Assembly: GCA_025526935.1 (NCBI GenBank)
Contig: JAHLKD010000099.1
Coordinates: forward strand, 62,001 to 126,000
Reading direction: 5' to 3'
Length of the DNA: 64,000 nt
Source of the DNA: Cladochytrium replicatum
Taxonomy: Eukaryota; Chytridiomycota; Chytridiomycetes; Cladochytriales; Cladochytriaceae
The translations under genes were made by a program, and so were the position numbers. Below are positions 1-9,702 of this stretch, piece after piece (the first letter of the stretch is position 1; the number at the start of each line of letters is the position of its first letter). The notes below the pieces were generated by a model that saw nothing but the letters and a program-made list of their open reading frames with translations, ran no database searches and was not told where the DNA came from.

Positions 1-87
1 AAACCAGCTCCGGAGTACGTGAGGATATTCGCTCCAACCCCACTTGATCTGCCGCTGCAGATTCGGAAACGGAACAAGGCAAAGTGA
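1..87 (+). CDS. 3' end of an unidentified gene (partial)
   Basis: Frame 1 is open from the window edge to a TGA at 85-87 and gives a short basic tail ending IRKRNKAK. It could be the C-terminus of a gene that begins outside the window. No domain is recognisable, and an open stretch of this length can occur by chance. Confidence 0.25.
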   Translation, partial: KPAPEYVRIFAPTPLDLPLQIRKRNKAK

Positions 88-356
88 TCAGATCCCGCCG
101 GGGTTGATTTATGAATATCATGCATTTCTTCATTTGACACATATTAGTCTGAGTTGAAGGCTGGTCTAATTCTTGCGAACCTTTCTGCATCGAAGATAAG
201 CGACTTGATGGAGAAGAATTCTATGGCAATCTCCACACAGTTTCTTTCAGTTCAAAATATAGTAATAATTATGGCAGTAAACTTGCTCCAGATGAAGATT
301 TGTCTCCCAACCTTCACAAAGTGCGTTTAGCTACCTTCCCGATAAGGCAGTAGCAA

Positions 357-1654
357 TTGCCAGAATGTCCCCGGCTCTTGCACCATCTCCTAATCCAGCA
401 CAATACGTACTCCCAGCAATACGCTGCCTATACTTCTCGAGACTCACCCTTCAGTCAAAGAGAGTGCTCGCCGGCGCACGCGAAATTCGCCTCGAAGGCT
501 CTAGATGTGCGGGCCAATGGGACGGTGTGTGTACACATGCCGCTAAAACCCAATATTCTGGACGAGATCGCTAAAGAGAGATTACATGAATGATCTTGGA
601 CGACGATATATACATATGGTGGTGTTTTAGCATAATATGGAGCCGCTCCCGCCGGGACCAAAGCCCGCGTATTGCAACCTCCCTGGCGGACATATTTTTC
701 ATACTTTGTTGAATGGACGTTTACCTCCATCATTCGATGAGCTAGGTCATCTATCATCTTTTGGACGTTCACATCATGCTAATGTTCTGCACATTACTAC
801 CAAAGTGGGCCTAATGGTATTTGGTATAGATCGCAGTGGCAGTACTGGGATCTGATATGCGCGATGGGTCGTTCGAGGTTATCGATATTGCATACCCGAA
901 ATTGGACCGGCAATCACCACTTCCAATGTCCATAGGTACTATCACACATGCGGTCTGAACAAAATACTGACATTTTTCAGAAGAGGACGAAGATCCCAAC
1001 ATTGCGATCGTGTCTGGGATCAACATTGATGAGAAAGGTGTGGGAGTGGAGGCGCATCTATTGGTTGACTACCTTTCTGGGAAGCTGGATGTATCGACGT
1101 AGAGCTGAGTTACAGCCCATTGCGATCCTTGGTAGATGATTCTGTCCCATCGAGTCAGGAAGATGTATGTCGGATAGCGAGATTGGCTATTGCAGGCAAC
1201 ACCATCAACCTCGCAAAACCAACAGAGGAAGAACTGCACCAGGTGCCATCCAATGCCATGAATTCAAAACAAAACTAACTTTCCGTTCATGCAGCTCCGA
1301 ATACGAAGAGCCCGGCACAGGTAAAATACGGCACCACTACGTGCGAACTCTGCGCATCCATTAACGCCGATAACATCCCCGCCCGAAAGTGATCCGGCGT
1401 CTTACCAACTCCCCCAACTGCCGATGCACTTTGCACTCTTTCGAAAATCGCAGGGATACAACTCCTTCCATGTGGACGAATCCGCATGCGTTAACAGTCG
1501 ACGGAGTAAGGCAAGGCTCCCAACAATTTGGGGGTGCATTCATTCTTAGTGGAAGTGTATTGGACACATTGGGCCAGAATCTGGACGACATATTCAAGTA
1601 TGTCCAACCGGATGATCGAGATGGCGGCCAAAATACTGCAATGGTGTGTAAGTG
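357..1654 (+). pseudogene. Decayed DNA polymerase delta small subunit (POLD2-like) copy
   Basis: Fragments in all three forward frames line up in order with the delta polymerase small (B) subunit: MPLKPNILDEIAKERL near 540-590, GLMVFGIDRSG then DGSFEVIDIAYPKL near 810-905, IAIVSGINIDEKG and LLVDYLSGKL near 1000-1090, IARLAIAGNTINLA near 1175-1215, DPASYQLPQLPMH near 1390-1430, and TNPHALTVDGV then GQNLDDIFKY near 1480-1600. The intact protein is the non-catalytic phosphoesterase-fold/OB subunit of Pol delta. Two introns are still recognisable (about 936-980 and 1243-1294, the second with an ACTAAC branch site). At least four frame changes and in-frame stops separate the pieces, and no C-terminal metallophosphatase-fold half is visible after 1654. 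An essential single-copy gene cannot work in this state, so this is probably a duplicated relic, unless the assembly is very indel-rich here. Confidence 0.7.
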
Positions 1655-1837
1655 TTAAATTGAAGCCATCAGGTTAGACCAATTTCCTACTTTTTCTCTT
1701 CCGACTCTCGCTCCCTCCCAATAATTTCCTTCTTTTCTCTTCCACGACCCTCTCTCCACCGTGCGATGGCACGGTCCGCGGATGGTCAAGCGTTACAAAT
1801 TTAGCGTTTCTCCCCCGGATAATGGCATAATTCTAGT

Positions 1838-1847
1838 CATATATATG
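1838..1847 (+). promoter_or_regulatory. TATA-like element upstream of the gene at 1905
   Basis: CATATATATG lies about 60 bp upstream of the start codon at 1905, a plausible distance for a TATA box with a short leader. It is only a consensus match. Confidence 0.3.
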
Positions 1848-1904
1848 GGTGTGTGCATCTGGGAGAGCCGGTCTTTCGGTTATTGAACTATAGCTTAACA
1901 CATC

Positions 1905-2936
1905 ATGACGCTCTCTGATTCTTACTCCGACTCCGACTCCGACTGGAGCCTCGACCACTTCGATGACCTTGAGTGCGACGAAGACGAATCCCTCTCTTGT
2001 GGTTCAGACCGCCCCTCCGCCTCCCTCCTCACCTCTCTCGAAAACATAACCGATCGCCACGAACAATCCCTCCTCGCCATCCAGCGCACCTCCACTCGCC
2101 GCATCGCCTCGCTCTCCTGTCGCCTGGAGCAGCGTCGAGCGCACATCCTCTCCAGAATAGACCGCCTCCACCACCGCATCGACCGCTCCCGCTCCATCGT
2201 CGATAACCTAATGGACTCAAACTCCCACGACGACCGCGTCGCATCGCGAGTCCGCCGACACATTGGCACCATCGACCGCACCCCAGTGGCGCTCCACGAC
2301 CTCTCGACGACACTTGAGAAGCTCGAGAGCCGCGCAGAATGGATACTGAAACGGATCGAAGAGGACGCGCAGCGTGCCGTTGAGCGCGCAACTGCGGAGA
2401 AAGAGCGTCTCGTGAACGTTCACCGACGTTACATCGAGATTTCTGCCTCTCGCGCGCAACAACTACAGCAGCAACAACAACAAGCTGCCGCAGCCAACGC
2501 AACAAAACAAGCCGCTGAAAATGCCGCAGCTGCTGCACAACCAGCATCGCGATCCCCCCCAGTCGTCCTTCCCTCGCGTTCCCCACAACAACAGCACTAC
2601 ATCTCCTTCGTCGCACCACCGCAACCCCAGCAACGTACCCTGGGACGCCCAACTCCCCGCCCTGGCACGCAAGCTGTCCAGTTCCGACAGATCTACGTCA
2701 ACCACCTCCAGCAGCTCCAGCGACACCACCCAGTGCAGAACACCACTACACCCACAGTCGCGCAGGAAGTCGACCGACTCGTTGGGATCCTGCAGGGCAT
2801 GCTGGGATCCGCGCCCGACCTCGTTTCAAACGCACTGTGGCCCAACTCGAATGCGGCAACTACGGACGTGACGGCCCCGATACGGACCAACATCGTCGTT
2901 GACCCGCCTTGCCACGCAGAGCAGCCTGCTTCGTGA
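1905..2936 (+). CDS. Hypothetical acidic/coiled-coil/poly-Q protein, 343 aa, intronless
   Basis: This is a single uninterrupted frame with strongly C-ending codons, unlike the flanking AT-richer DNA, so it is probably real. The N-terminus is a Ser-Asp repeat (SDSYSDSDSD) and acidic stretch (about 1-30). Residues 45-190 are Arg/Glu-rich heptads typical of coiled coil. A Gln tract followed by Ala/Gln-rich sequence occupies about 188-215, and the remaining C-terminus is Pro/Gln-rich with no known domain. There is no signal peptide or membrane span. I do not recognise the family. It may be a scaffold or a transcription-associated protein, but that is only suggested by composition. Confidence 0.6.
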   Translation: MTLSDSYSDSDSDWSLDHFDDLECDEDESLSCGSDRPSASLLTSLENITDRHEQSLLAIQRTSTRRIASLSCRLEQRRAHILSRIDRLHHRIDRSRSIVDNLMDSNSHDDRVASRVRRHIGTIDRTPVALHDLSTTLEKLESRAEWILKRIEEDAQRAVERATAEKERLVNVHRRYIEISASRAQQLQQQQQQAAAANATKQAAENAAAAAQPASRSPPVVLPSRSPQQQHYISFVAPPQPQQRTLGRPTPRPGTQAVQFRQIYVNHLQQLQRHHPVQNTTTPTVAQEVDRLVGILQGMLGSAPDLVSNALWPNSNAATTDVTAPIRTNIVVDPPCHAEQPAS

Positions 2937-4680
2937 ATCGAATGATTTTGGCGAGTCAATGGATTTTTCGAAATTCAGAACTTGAAGTGCCTACATCGAT
3001 GTCGTTCATCGTACCTGAATGTACTCCCCCCCCCTCAGATTGGAATCCGACGCAGTGTGCCCCTTCGAGCACCACCATCGCGCGAAGTGTTGGTCAGAAC
3101 AGTTGGGATTTGAGGGAGTGTTTCAACAAGCAACACAGCGAAGTACCGCAAGCAATGATCCGTTGACTCTTAGCTTTTTGTCCGGAGCTTTCGTGATTGC
3201 GGGTTTGTGGTTTTGACTTTTGTTTCAAGAGTTAAGGGTGGAAGTGACAGCTTGCCATAAATGTGGTTGTTCCTGCTGACATAACCTGAAATATTTGCAT
3301 GGTGCAACTTCTATGAGATTCTGAATGTAACAATGTGCACCGAGGTTATTTGGCCTTGATTGTCGATCTTGTCTTCGATTTCGAGAACTCCTCGCCGCTC
3401 TTTTCAATGGCCAAAAAAGTTATTCCGTAATTCTCTGTCGCCTTCATCTTCGAATAAGAAGATTGGGCTACCGAACGGTCCATCTTCTGAATGCTCGCTC
3501 ATCTCTTCAACCAACATTTCGTCTTGAATCTGATCTTGTGTTCGGGTTTAGTCGTGTGTGTGTGCACATGCACACTTGTGTAAAGCTCACAACGGACTGC
3601 CAAGCAGAGAAACCATGGTCGGCACCGCTGTGCTGCCAAAGCTCCCCGAAATATGCCACAATGCGTGACGATTTCCGAGAGAAACAATCCACATTGACTC
3701 AACAACAACAACGATTGATTATCACTCGGCAGGAAAAACGCGGGCACTTTCGAGCTAGTTTCAATTTGCACATAGAATATCGGGATCCAACAGGAAAATC
3801 GTGGGAGACAACTTTATGTCTCTTGAACCTTCGAACGAAACTTCCGAAAAACCTTTCCCAGATCAGATATCTCACCAACACGCATCATACCACGAGCCCC
3901 ACATCCAAGGAGATGTGCTGCGTGATGAAATAACGTGCTCCTATTTTCACTTTATCGAATCGCTGCGGGTCAATGCAGCCGTGGGACCTGGATTCCACCA
4001 GATCGTACAGCATTATGAGAATGGAAAACGGGCTGTCGAGCATCGAGGCAAAGAACAGCGCATTCGTGACTCGTTATTTCCAATTCACATTCTCCATTCT
4101 CCGACTCCCCATCATTGAGAATTGCGCAACATTTGTGGTTTCAACCTTTTACGGTCAAAAAGGAGTGCCAGTGCTGCACAACTAAAAGGTTCAGTACCGT
4201 GGGAAGCGGCACAGAAGACAAAGTTTTCAATATGTGCGTCGGCCTTTCCTTGGGTCTGTGCAAGCCTGAGAGAGCTTTCATGGTATGTATTGGGCAACGG
4301 TGCAAGCCTGAGAGAACGTTCATGGTATGTATTGGGCAACGGATGCTTGTGGAGTGAAAGGAATTCCGGTGCACAGAAAATGCATAATCGGCTTGTTTAA
4401 CCTCAATCCATTTCCAAAATTCCTTATCCCTCTACGACATGCATGCGTGGAATTTCTACAAAGGCTAAGAAACATCGGACAGCTCTTGTGTTGTGGACAC
4501 ACACTGACTCAATATAACCGGTTGTCTCAAGCGATGTGTTGACATCAAAAACCTAAGGTCATACTCTGACGGTATGCAACATTTTTGCACGCAGCTGAAT
4601 CATCGAACAGTCACAGTACTTTTCAAAACGCTTATTTCTGCAAACGAGAATACAGCAAACGCATATGTAGACTTTACGGG
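2937..4680. other. Intergenic, no convincing gene
   Basis: Only short overlapping ORFs with no recognisable motif are present, and most contain stops in any splice model I tried. The only structure seen is the 42-bp tandem duplication listed separately. Confidence 0.5.
4259..4342. repeat. 42-bp unit duplicated in tandem
   Basis: Two adjacent near-identical 42-bp units at 4259-4300 and 4301-4342 both begin TGCAAGCCTGAGAGA and both end TATTGGGCAACGG. They differ only in a few central bases. This is a simple recent tandem duplication in intergenic DNA. Confidence 0.85.
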
Positions 4681-5205
4681 TCAAATCCTGAAAGTGCAAG
4701 TACACAGGGTCTTCGGCTGCCACGGTTGCTCTTCCAAACCCTTCAGTAATAGCCCGGTCGAATCTTTTTGAATCTGCTCTGGAGTGCGGTTCTTGCAGCA
4801 TTCCCGGCCGAGGGACACGAACGCATCCTGTTGACTCACGTCGGTAGCTTGAGCGCCGCAAACATGCGGAAAAGCTCCAAGGCAGCAATGTTCATGCCTC
4901 TCCAAATTGGCGATCAGCGATGATCCGACGGCTTTCACTGTGAAGGGAACCCCGGGGATCAGAGCTGCTAAGGTGCCGGCAGCACTTTCAGCCTTGTCCA
5001 TGACGAGTTGGCATGCAGCAGCAGAGCACTTGTGAAAGAGCTTGTGGATAATGAATACCACCTCCCGAGACCTCAAGTGCGGGGTTAATTTGTCATTGAA
5101 TGCGTGACGGAAGGTAAAACCCGGTGGAGTCGTCGGATCTATAATTGTTGGATTATGAACGGTCCAGGTATCTATTACTACAGTCACTTTAACAACCATG
5201 CACAT
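4681..5205 (-). CDS. Hypothetical Cys-rich protein, 174 aa
   Basis: This is a 525-bp open frame on the minus strand with reasonable coding texture and no antisense competitor. It has about ten cysteines, most in the C-terminal two thirds (HKCSAAAC, HEHCCLG, ECCKNRT, LCTCTF). There is no clear signal peptide, although the N-terminus (MVVKVTVVIDTW) is hydrophobic. An ATG four codons in (MVVKV) is an equally good start. No family is recognised, and the gene may be spliced. Confidence 0.35.
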   Translation of the reverse strand: MCMVVKVTVVIDTWTVHNPTIIDPTTPPGFTFRHAFNDKLTPHLRSREVVFIIHKLFHKCSAAACQLVMDKAESAAGTLAALIPGVPFTVKAVGSSLIANLERHEHCCLGAFPHVCGAQATDVSQQDAFVSLGRECCKNRTPEQIQKDSTGLLLKGLEEQPWQPKTLCTCTFRI

Positions 5206-6126
5206 AACACACTACGACATAACGGATAGATTGGAGACGTCCAAGTTCTCTATGTTAATGGTACAGTGCACACCAACTTATGAATATTCCATCCAACAGC
5301 AGATTAATGAGGTCACCTCTCGAAATGGTGTTGCAAAATGTCAACATCTTGGGATGGAAGTGTAGATCCAAGCATACTTGCTCGAGTTTGCTTGCACAGT
5401 GTGGACCCTGGTGTTATTGTTTCATATGCAAATGAACTGAAGCAAGAGATCGAGCAGCCCCAACTAATCTGAACAACATTCGCAGTGATGGGAGGCTGCA
5501 GCCGATACGTTCTCCATTAACCAAACATTATATTGCCCTTCCACAACGCTCGTTGAACGTGAACCGCTGTCTCCCCGCCATTACAAGATCTCCAATCGAT
5601 AGTCTGCGAAATTTTCTCCATGATTAGCCTGCAGTGCTTACTAACCAACTGCTTCTACAAGTCCCGCATTCGAAGACCAGGTACATCTGATCCAAATCGT
5701 ATCCACAAAGAAATCGACATTTGTACCTCTTCCGCCACCATTCTGCACGTCCGATCCAAATCGTATCCACAAAGAAATCGGCATTTGTACCCTCTTCCGC
5801 ACCATTCTGCACGTCCCGTCTACACTCACAACGTTCATTTCTGTACCCGAAATCTCAAGCTCGAGCCCAGCGTTCTTCCCGCCATTCCTGCACGTCCATG
5901 TATCGCTTCAAAAACGCATTCTTCACATCAAGCCCGCAAGTTCAACAGCTATTTTAGTTCTCGCTTTACTTTTTGCGTACTTTCGCTCGGCAGTCACCAC
6001 CATCTTCCACCACTCCAGAACGCCAACATGTCCCGTTCTCGTTCGCGAGACCCATGGCCAGGCTTCCTTCGGCGTTGAATTTCAACCCGCTCTTTTCCAC
6101 TGCTGCACCTGTGGCTCGGAGTGGCG
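5206..6126. other. Intergenic/5' region of ALKBH6
   Basis: No gene is recognised. The stretch contains the 64-bp tandem duplication at 5689-5816 and a pyrimidine-rich run leading to the ALKBH6 start. Confidence 0.5.
5689..5816. repeat. About 64-bp unit duplicated in tandem
   Basis: The segment beginning GATCCAAATCGTATCCACAA occurs at 5689 and again at 5753. The copies stay alike through ACCATTCTGCACGTCC, with only single-base differences and one-base indels. It lies upstream of ALKBH6 and has no coding potential of its own. Confidence 0.85.
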
Positions 6127-7102
6127 ATGGACGCGTTGGAGCAGTTCCGGCTTGCACGGGCGCCAGAGGGTTGCACGATCTACTACATACCGGAATTCGT
6201 GTCGCAATCCGCAGAGTTTGACGAGCAGGACCATCTACTGAGAAAGGTATATGCTGCACCGAAAGTGAAATGGACACAGGTGAGTGTGTTGTTGGGGCGG
6301 CCTCAACCACTCTGACCACTCGGTGTGTTGTAGTTGAAGAGAAGACGCCTCCAGAGCTGGGGAGCTTCGCCAATATACACAAAGGAAGAGCGAGACGAGG
6401 GAATAGCGCCGAATCTGACGCCCAAGAATACAATCGCGATCGACGAGAAAATGCCAGAGTGGTTGGACCGTCTAGGTGGGAGGTTGGCGGACCTCGGAGT
6501 ATTCAATGGGACAGAGGGGTGTGATCCTGCAGACGGCCAGCAATCTTTGTCTACCTCATCCAGCGGTTCTACCCCAGTACCAAAGCGGATTGTACCCAAC
6601 AATTGCCTTATAAACGAATACGAGCCATCGCAGGTCAGAATAAGCTCATCTTTCCCGAGTTCGTGAAAAACTCAACGAATTGACTCAGGGGATTATGCCA
6701 CATTTCGATGGTCCAGCATATTTAACAGCAGTTGCAACGGTTTCACTGGGAGGCCCGTGCATGCTCGAATTCTACCACCCAAAAACCCATCCAGACGCTC
6801 CCAATGCGCCAACTCGTCCGGAGTTCGGGGTGTATGTTGAACCCAGAAGTCTTCTTATCTTGCGTGACGGTGCGTACACGCGCTACCTGCACGGAATATC
6901 CGAGACTACAATGGATGTTCTTGATCGAGAGTTTGTGATCAATTTCGACGAGTGCGGGATCGCGTCGAGGGGCCATTCGAAGAAGGACGATAATACTTTG
7001 GTCGAGGTTCTTCGTGAAACGACAAGGGTATCGTTGACGTTCCGGAGAACGAAGCGGGTAGCTAAGACGAATGTGATGTCGCTTCTCGGGAAGCGCAAGT
7101 AA
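6127..7102 (+). CDS. ALKBH6: AlkB homolog 6, Fe(II)/2-oxoglutarate dioxygenase
   Basis: There are three exons: 6127-6279, 6334-6633 and 6689-7102. Introns of 54 and 55 nt have GT-AG ends. The product is about 288 aa, longer than animal ALKBH6 because of a Ser/Thr-rich insert in exon 2. Family landmarks appear in order: the N-terminal TIYYIPEF, KVKWTQ joined across intron 1 to LKRRRLQSWG, then GIMPHFDGP with the HxD iron ligands, LEFYHP, the EPRSLLILRDGAYTRYLHGI segment with the distal His ligand, and RVSLTFRR carrying the Arg expected to bind 2-oxoglutarate. All core ligands are present, so it should be an active dioxygenase. Substrates of this subfamily are poorly known; RNA or nucleic-acid demethylation is the usual proposal. 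The start is the first ATG in the exon 1 frame. Confidence 0.88.
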
Positions 7103-7809
7103 CAGGAGCAATGCTATTGATGAATCGGAAACTTCAAGATACTGTGGCCTCATTGGAGAACGACCCTATTGCCCCCAAACATGACATAGCACACTCTCAT
7201 CCCAATGAAAAACGACAGCGAGGTCCACATCTTCCTCGAAAACTGAATGGATGTGTGCACAAGCTCGTCCAACAAAATAGCAGCCACCACACCCGCAAAA
7301 GCCACAAAAGGGAGCTCAACGCAATCTCAATGTATTCAATGCGTAGCTGAATGTAGCACCGCCAATAAGCAGCCCCAGAGGCTCTTCGAGCTGTTCAAAA
7401 TGTGTAGAGAAGGTACACCTTGTTAGTCGATCCTTGTGTTGCTGCCCAGAGCGAAATTGCGATAGCCACGCCCTCTGTAACACAAGTCGAGATCAAACAC
7501 AACTCTTCTTTGTAATCCGATGATTAGGAAACCTGGGATGTTATGAACGAAAATGGCTGCCCCATCTGCAAACCGAGCTCCCGACATCGATGCGAACGCA
7601 AATGCGTCGTTGCACAAACTCGTCAGTGGCTGCAATGAATGATTTCCGTTTTTTATTTTTTATTTCTTTTAGTCGAACCTTTGGTCCCCAGATCAAACTC
7701 TCGCAGCGCTCCTGAAGCAATCAGCGTCTCGTCTTCGCAATATCCAGCGATCGTGTGATGCTTCGATTAGTTATGAATCACAGACTATACAAGCAAAGAA
7801 ACTGAACAT
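7103..7809. other. Intergenic, no convincing gene
   Basis: Short ORFs only. A TTTTTATTTTTTATTTC tract near 7650 is the only composition feature. Nothing is recognised on either strand. Confidence 0.5.
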
Positions 7810-8370
7810 ATGCTCCACCATCCACCCACCGCGACAATAATGCTCGTCCGCGGAATCACTGACCAAGACATCCCCGCCGTTCTCGAAATCTACACTCACT
7901 ACGTCCAAAACAGCGTCGCGACCTTCGAACTCACCCCTCCCTCCCTCGCCGACTTTTCCAAACGCGTCGACTCGATCCGGACCAGCAACCTGCCCCACCT
8001 TGTCGCAACCGCCGAAGAAAACCCCAACTCGGTCCTCGGCTACGCATACGCGTCGTTCTATCGCGCTGAACGACATGCGTATCGCCACACTGTGGAGATC
8101 AGCATCTATTTGTCACACACTTGCTTGCGGAGCGGAGCGGGACGGGCGTTGATGAATGCGCTGGTCGCTGGGATTCGGGAGCGTCAGCCGCACGTGCGGG
8201 AACTTCTGGCTGTGATGGCGGTGGATACGGTTGGGAGCGGGGTTGGGGTGGAGATGTTTTATCGAAAGATGGGGTTTGAGGAAGTAGGGAAACTGAAGAA
8301 GGTCGGGTACAAGTTCGATCGGTGGATTGACGTGATGTTCTTGCAAAAGAGTTTGGTGGTGGAGGCTTGA
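7810..8370 (+). CDS. GNAT N-acetyltransferase of the phosphinothricin/MddA type
   Basis: This is an intronless frame of 186 aa from 7810. The ATG at 7840 (MLVRGITDQD) fits the family start better and gives 176 aa. The domain fills the protein: the N-terminal IRxxTxxDxxAVLEIYTHYVQN helix, SVATFELTPPS, then GYAYASFYR, the HTVEISIYLS strand and the acetyl-CoA loop RSGAGRALMNAL (R-x-x-G-x-G/A). The end VGYKFDRWIDVMFLQKSL is characteristic of the Pat/Bar/YncA group, which acetylates phosphinothricin-like compounds or methionine sulfoximine/sulfone. The lack of introns in an intron-dense neighbourhood and the bacterial type of the family suggest acquisition from bacteria. Substrate is unproven. Confidence 0.8.
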   Translation: MLHHPPTATIMLVRGITDQDIPAVLEIYTHYVQNSVATFELTPPSLADFSKRVDSIRTSNLPHLVATAEENPNSVLGYAYASFYRAERHAYRHTVEISIYLSHTCLRSGAGRALMNALVAGIRERQPHVRELLAVMAVDTVGSGVGVEMFYRKMGFEEVGKLKKVGYKFDRWIDVMFLQKSLVVEA

Positions 8371-9702
8371 TGAGAGTTTGAAGAGATACCGCCTCTTGTG
8401 AGTCTTGCACAATGTGTATTGAGTATGAGCAAATAGAGCGTAAAGGGATTTACAACTTGGAAAACAGCGACCGCAGCTCTCAAGACTCTCCTGTCCAGTC
8501 CAAATACGCAACATGATCCGCACAACCACTGCTACTCTGGAACCCATAACCTCCATGTCCATAGTTGTGTACAAGCAACGGCTTCCCGGATTTCGTGACT
8601 GTACAATGTAATCCTCAGGCATAAACCCTTTTCCTTTCACGGGAATCACCCCAGCCTCTTCGGCCAGTCTCGAAAGAAAAGCCAAAGCCCAAGAAGCCTG
8701 CACCGAAACCAAAGGAGGAGGGCGCTTCGAAGCAAAGCACAGGGATAGATTCCTCACGCTTTGAATAAATCGATACAGACGACGAAGACGAAGTGGTGGA
8801 AGCGTATCCAATTCCAAAAGCGTCGGAGGAGCATAAGGTGAATCAGAACAAGGAGTCTCTCGTGGCCCGTATTCTTTCTGTGCCCCGAACACAAGGAGAG
8901 CGACCTGATTGCACAGTTCCACGAAGACTCGACGTTCAGGGTCCATCTTGAGACCATGTTTGACGATCATTGAAACAGACCAGGTTGGGACCCGAGGTGC
9001 AAACTACACTTCGGAAAAGCTGTATGTGTACTTTGAGATGCGGGAGGACTTGGATCTGGCGGAAGGTGGAAAGAAGAAGGAAAGACGTTGATTGCTGAAG
9101 ATTGGAAAGGATTTGCCTTTGGGGCAGGTTCTGTCGAGTAAAGACTTCAGAGCGGTGGACGGGATGGGAGTGTTTTTCGTGTTGCCGAAGAAAGGCGATT
9201 TTACGAAAACGTTCAAGAAGCAGTATAGTGCACCAAAAGCGAAACCAAAATAAAAACTTGACACACCACACCAAGTTGCTCAATACCGAAGCTGTTCAAG
9301 TTGGCCGAGTCGAACACTCCGCTGAACTTATGATTTCTTTGCAAGCAACAGCTTACGTGCAGGTAAAAAAGTATGAAACAGAGACAAGATCCGTCGGCTC
9401 ACTCTCCCTCATTTCCTAATGTTCCAAGTCCGATGTGATTCCCGACTTCCAACGCGCTCCGGCTTTCTCCGCCACTCACCTTTGCAAAAATCTCAGCGGT
9501 CACCGTCAGGTAGGGAGTCGCTCACTGTGTTGGACAAAGGTGCATGCATCGGTTTGGCACACTCCACGGCATTATTACTATTATCTGGATGAGCCGCCGA
9601 CGTATTTCCTGCCATTCTTGAGGCCAAACCCGGATCTCGTCTTAGTTGCTCAATTAAATCTCATAGCGATTTTCCTCTTTATTGCCAACTGTCCAGGTTA
9701 CT
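8371..9702. other. Relic-rich spacer between GNAT gene and Rieske gene
   Basis: The spacer holds the D-amino-acid oxidase signature fragment (separate entry) and a 285-codon minus-strand frame running back over the GNAT gene, which I do not accept as a whole gene. A plus-strand fragment near 9110-9250 reads GKDLPLGQVLSSKDF then GMGVFFVLPKKGDF and ends SAPKAKPK. It lacks an upstream exon I can connect, so it may be the end of a decayed gene. Confidence 0.4.
8480..8617 (-). pseudogene. D-amino-acid/D-aspartate oxidase C-terminal fragment
   Basis: One minus-strand frame, open only from about 8617 to a TGA at 8480-8482, encodes GKPLLVHNYGHGGYG followed by FQSSSGCADHVAYL. This fits the D-amino-acid oxidase signature exactly (two aliphatics, H, N, Y, G, x, G, G, x, G, five residues, G, x, A), the segment that helps bind FAD near the C-terminus. 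I could not find the N-terminal GxGxxG Rossmann motif or other oxidase blocks upstream (8620-9400), and the adjoining frame is different. The piece therefore looks like the last recognisable remnant of a decayed gene rather than a 3' exon of a working one. Confidence 0.5.

Noticed and set aside
2029-2652. 207-codon minus-strand ORF opposite the coiled-coil gene
   Set aside because: It mirrors the GC-rich codons of the plus-strand gene and encodes Arg/Val/Gly-rich sequence without domain; a typical shadow frame.
8113-8970. 285-codon minus-strand ORF antisense to the GNAT gene
   Set aside because: Its C-terminal half is the antisense of a well-supported acetyltransferase and is only an open shadow; the remaining part has no family and adjoins the oxidase relic in another frame.
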